Source of the DNA: Zoogloeaceae bacterium
Lineage (GTDB): Bacteria > Pseudomonadota > Gammaproteobacteria > Burkholderiales > Rhodocyclaceae
Direction of reading: 5' to 3'
DNA length: 50,613 nucleotides
NCBI GenBank assembly: GCA_016791005.1
Contig: JAEUNY010000161.1
Location: forward strand, 1-50,613
This document shows positions 49,493 to 50,613 of the stretch, one piece after another. Position numbers and translations under genes: made by a program. The first letter of the stretch is position 1, and each line of letters opens with the position of its first letter. The notes under the pieces are model-generated. The model had not been told where the DNA came from and did not search any database. It saw only the letters and a program-made list of their open reading frames with translations.

Positions 49493-50613
49493 ATGAAATT
49501 TCTTTTGGCCCCGGGGATCCGGCTGATGCAAAGCGTCCGGTATCCGTGGAAATTTGCCATGACCGGTGCGGTTTCGGTGGCCATGTACGTGTTTCTTGGC
49601 GGTGTGCTCTTCACGACGCTGCTCGATGACATGCATGCCACCCGTGAAGCGCGGGACGGATTGCCGCGGGTGGAGGCGCTCCTTAAAGTCGCGCAAATCT
49701 CCCAGCAGCATCGGGGGCTTTCGGCGGGCGTCTTGAACGGCGGTGCGCACCTCACGCCAAAACTCGAGGAGCGTTCCCGGGCGCTGGTGGACGCGGTTGG
49801 GCAGCTTGACCAGGCGTTGGGCGGCATGGACGCCTCGCCGGCCCTGCGTCAGCGCTGGGAAGGTATCAAGTCAGCGTGGAGCGATCTCTCCCGCCAGGGG
49901 CTCAGCATGGCGCCGGCGGCCAACCTGGCCGCCCATACCAAGTTGATTGAAAATCAGATTGGCCTCCTTCACGACCTCGGGGATGAAGCGCATTTGACGC
50001 TCAATTCCGAAGCGGATAGCCATCACCTTCTGGCCGCCCTGCTCGATCCCCTCCCCCAGATGACGGAACGGATGGGACGCTTGCGCGCGATGGGAACCGG
50101 CGCCCTGGCGGCCCAGCAAATGGATGATCAGCGGCGGATGGACCTGAGTGCCCAGCTGGGGCAGTGGGACATGGCCTTCAAGGGCTTCGTGGAAAGCATG
50201 GACCGCGCGGGCCGGAACAGTCCCCCGGTCCAGGGGGCGATGGCTGAGCTGAAGACCAATGTCGAGCGGGATGCGGCGCAGATTCGCGAGGAAATCAGCG
50301 GACGGCTCCTCAAAGGGGATCTGCGGATGCCGCCCGGGGCCTTTTTCGACATGATGACCCACGCGATCGATCGCGCCTACGACCAGGCGTACGGCGTCAT
50401 CGTTCCCCAGGTGAGAGGCATTCTCGCCAGTCGTCTCGACGGCATGCAGCGCTTTCTGGTCCTCCAGGTCGCCCTTTGTGCAGTCGGCCTGGCTGTCCTG
50501 GGTTACCTCAGTCTGGCGGCCTATTGCGTCGTGGTGGGCTCGGTGTCGGAGCTTCGGCGCGGCATGGAAGACATGGCGTCTGGCAATCTTGCGGCGCGGA
50601 TCGAGTTCTCCGG
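49493..50613 (+). CDS. methyl-accepting chemotaxis protein, N-terminal part (partial)
   Basis: 373 codons are visible before the window ends. They show a first membrane helix (about 22-45, KFAMTGAVSVAMYVFLGGVLF) and a periplasmic helical sensor domain of about 270 residues. Its opening (AQISQQHRGLSAGVLNGG) resembles the NIT nitrate/nitrite-sensing fold or a related four-helix sensor. A second membrane helix (about 323-346) and the start of a HAMP domain (VSELRRGMEDMASGNLAARIEF) follow. The signalling domain lies beyond the end. ATG 49493 has GGAG six bases upstream. Control by FliA from 49433 fits a chemoreceptor. The ligand is unknown. Confidence 0.88.
   Translation, partial: MKFLLAPGIRLMQSVRYPWKFAMTGAVSVAMYVFLGGVLFTTLLDDMHATREARDGLPRVEALLKVAQISQQHRGLSAGVLNGGAHLTPKLEERSRALVDAVGQLDQALGGMDASPALRQRWEGIKSAWSDLSRQGLSMAPAANLAAHTKLIENQIGLLHDLGDEAHLTLNSEADSHHLLAALLDPLPQMTERMGRLRAMGTGALAAQQMDDQRRMDLSAQLGQWDMAFKGFVESMDRAGRNSPPVQGAMAELKTNVERDAAQIREEISGRLLKGDLRMPPGAFFDMMTHAIDRAYDQAYGVIVPQVRGILASRLDGMQRFLVLQVALCAVGLAVLGYLSLAAYCVVVGSVSELRRGMEDMASGNLAARIEFS

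Overview
The window reads as chromosomal DNA of a motile, GC-rich Gram-negative betaproteobacterium, most likely of the Rhodocyclales (Azoarcus/Thauera type). This rests on gene content: FlhDC as flagellar master regulator, a motAB-cheY-cheA-cheW-mcp-cheR-cheD-cheB block, PedF-type cytochrome c550, DUF2789, the hopanoid genes hpnCDE and lolC/lolD. The assignment is inferred from families, not from a marker gene. I found no rRNA, tRNA, CRISPR array, insertion sequence or phage gene.

Layout. (1) Positions 1-6236 are a quinoprotein alcohol-oxidation neighbourhood. It holds the end of an aldehyde dehydrogenase, a small cytochrome c, DUF2789, and a leftward operon pedF - solute-binding protein - YVTN beta-propeller. 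A sigma-54 activator diverges from that operon, and each divergent unit has a clear -24/-12 promoter. (2) Positions 6279-9269 hold an HDOD protein, an HNH nuclease, a TonB-like protein and a NUDIX hydrolase. (3) Positions 9452-26046 are one rightward motility block: a HDOD-REC-GGDEF cyclase, a REC-GGDEF-EAL phosphodiesterase with a degenerate receiver, flhDC, motAB, an unusual MCP with a CheZ-like motif, cheY, cheA, cheW, a soluble PAS-MCP, cheR, cheD, cheB and a STAS protein. (4) Positions 26254-30283 hold a small leftward gene, an HD-GYP phosphodiesterase and a hybrid histidine kinase. (5) Positions 30284-33628 are a leftward operon of FecR protein, OmpA lipoprotein and CHASE2 adenylate cyclase. 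(6) Positions 33753-40134 hold a tesA-like esterase diverging from a ybbA-like ATPase, then hpnC-hpnD-hpnE and two unknown genes around them. (7) Positions 40133-44016 hold a two-component pair, an AI-2E family permease, a small lipoprotein and an unknown gene. (8) Positions 44138-50613 hold recJ with a COG4255-type gene, a membrane-anchored unknown, lolC-lolD and the first part of another MCP.

How they work together. The dominant theme is signal transduction for motility. Cyclic-di-GMP synthesis and breakdown enzymes sit directly before flhDC and again after the chemotaxis operon. FliA (sigma-28) type promoters can be read before motA and before the terminal MCP, with weaker candidates before the CheZ-like MCP and cheW. 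No ordinary cheZ is present; the MCP between motB and cheY carries a D-x3-Q motif and an acidic-aromatic C-terminus that could supply CheY-P phosphatase activity. The second theme is envelope and lipid biology: hopanoid precursors, the Lol lipoprotein pathway, and a periplasmic FecR/OmpA/adenylate cyclase signalling unit. The third is sigma-54 controlled periplasmic alcohol oxidation. Several divergent gene pairs share overlapping start codons within a CATG, so their promoters must lie inside the opposing gene.
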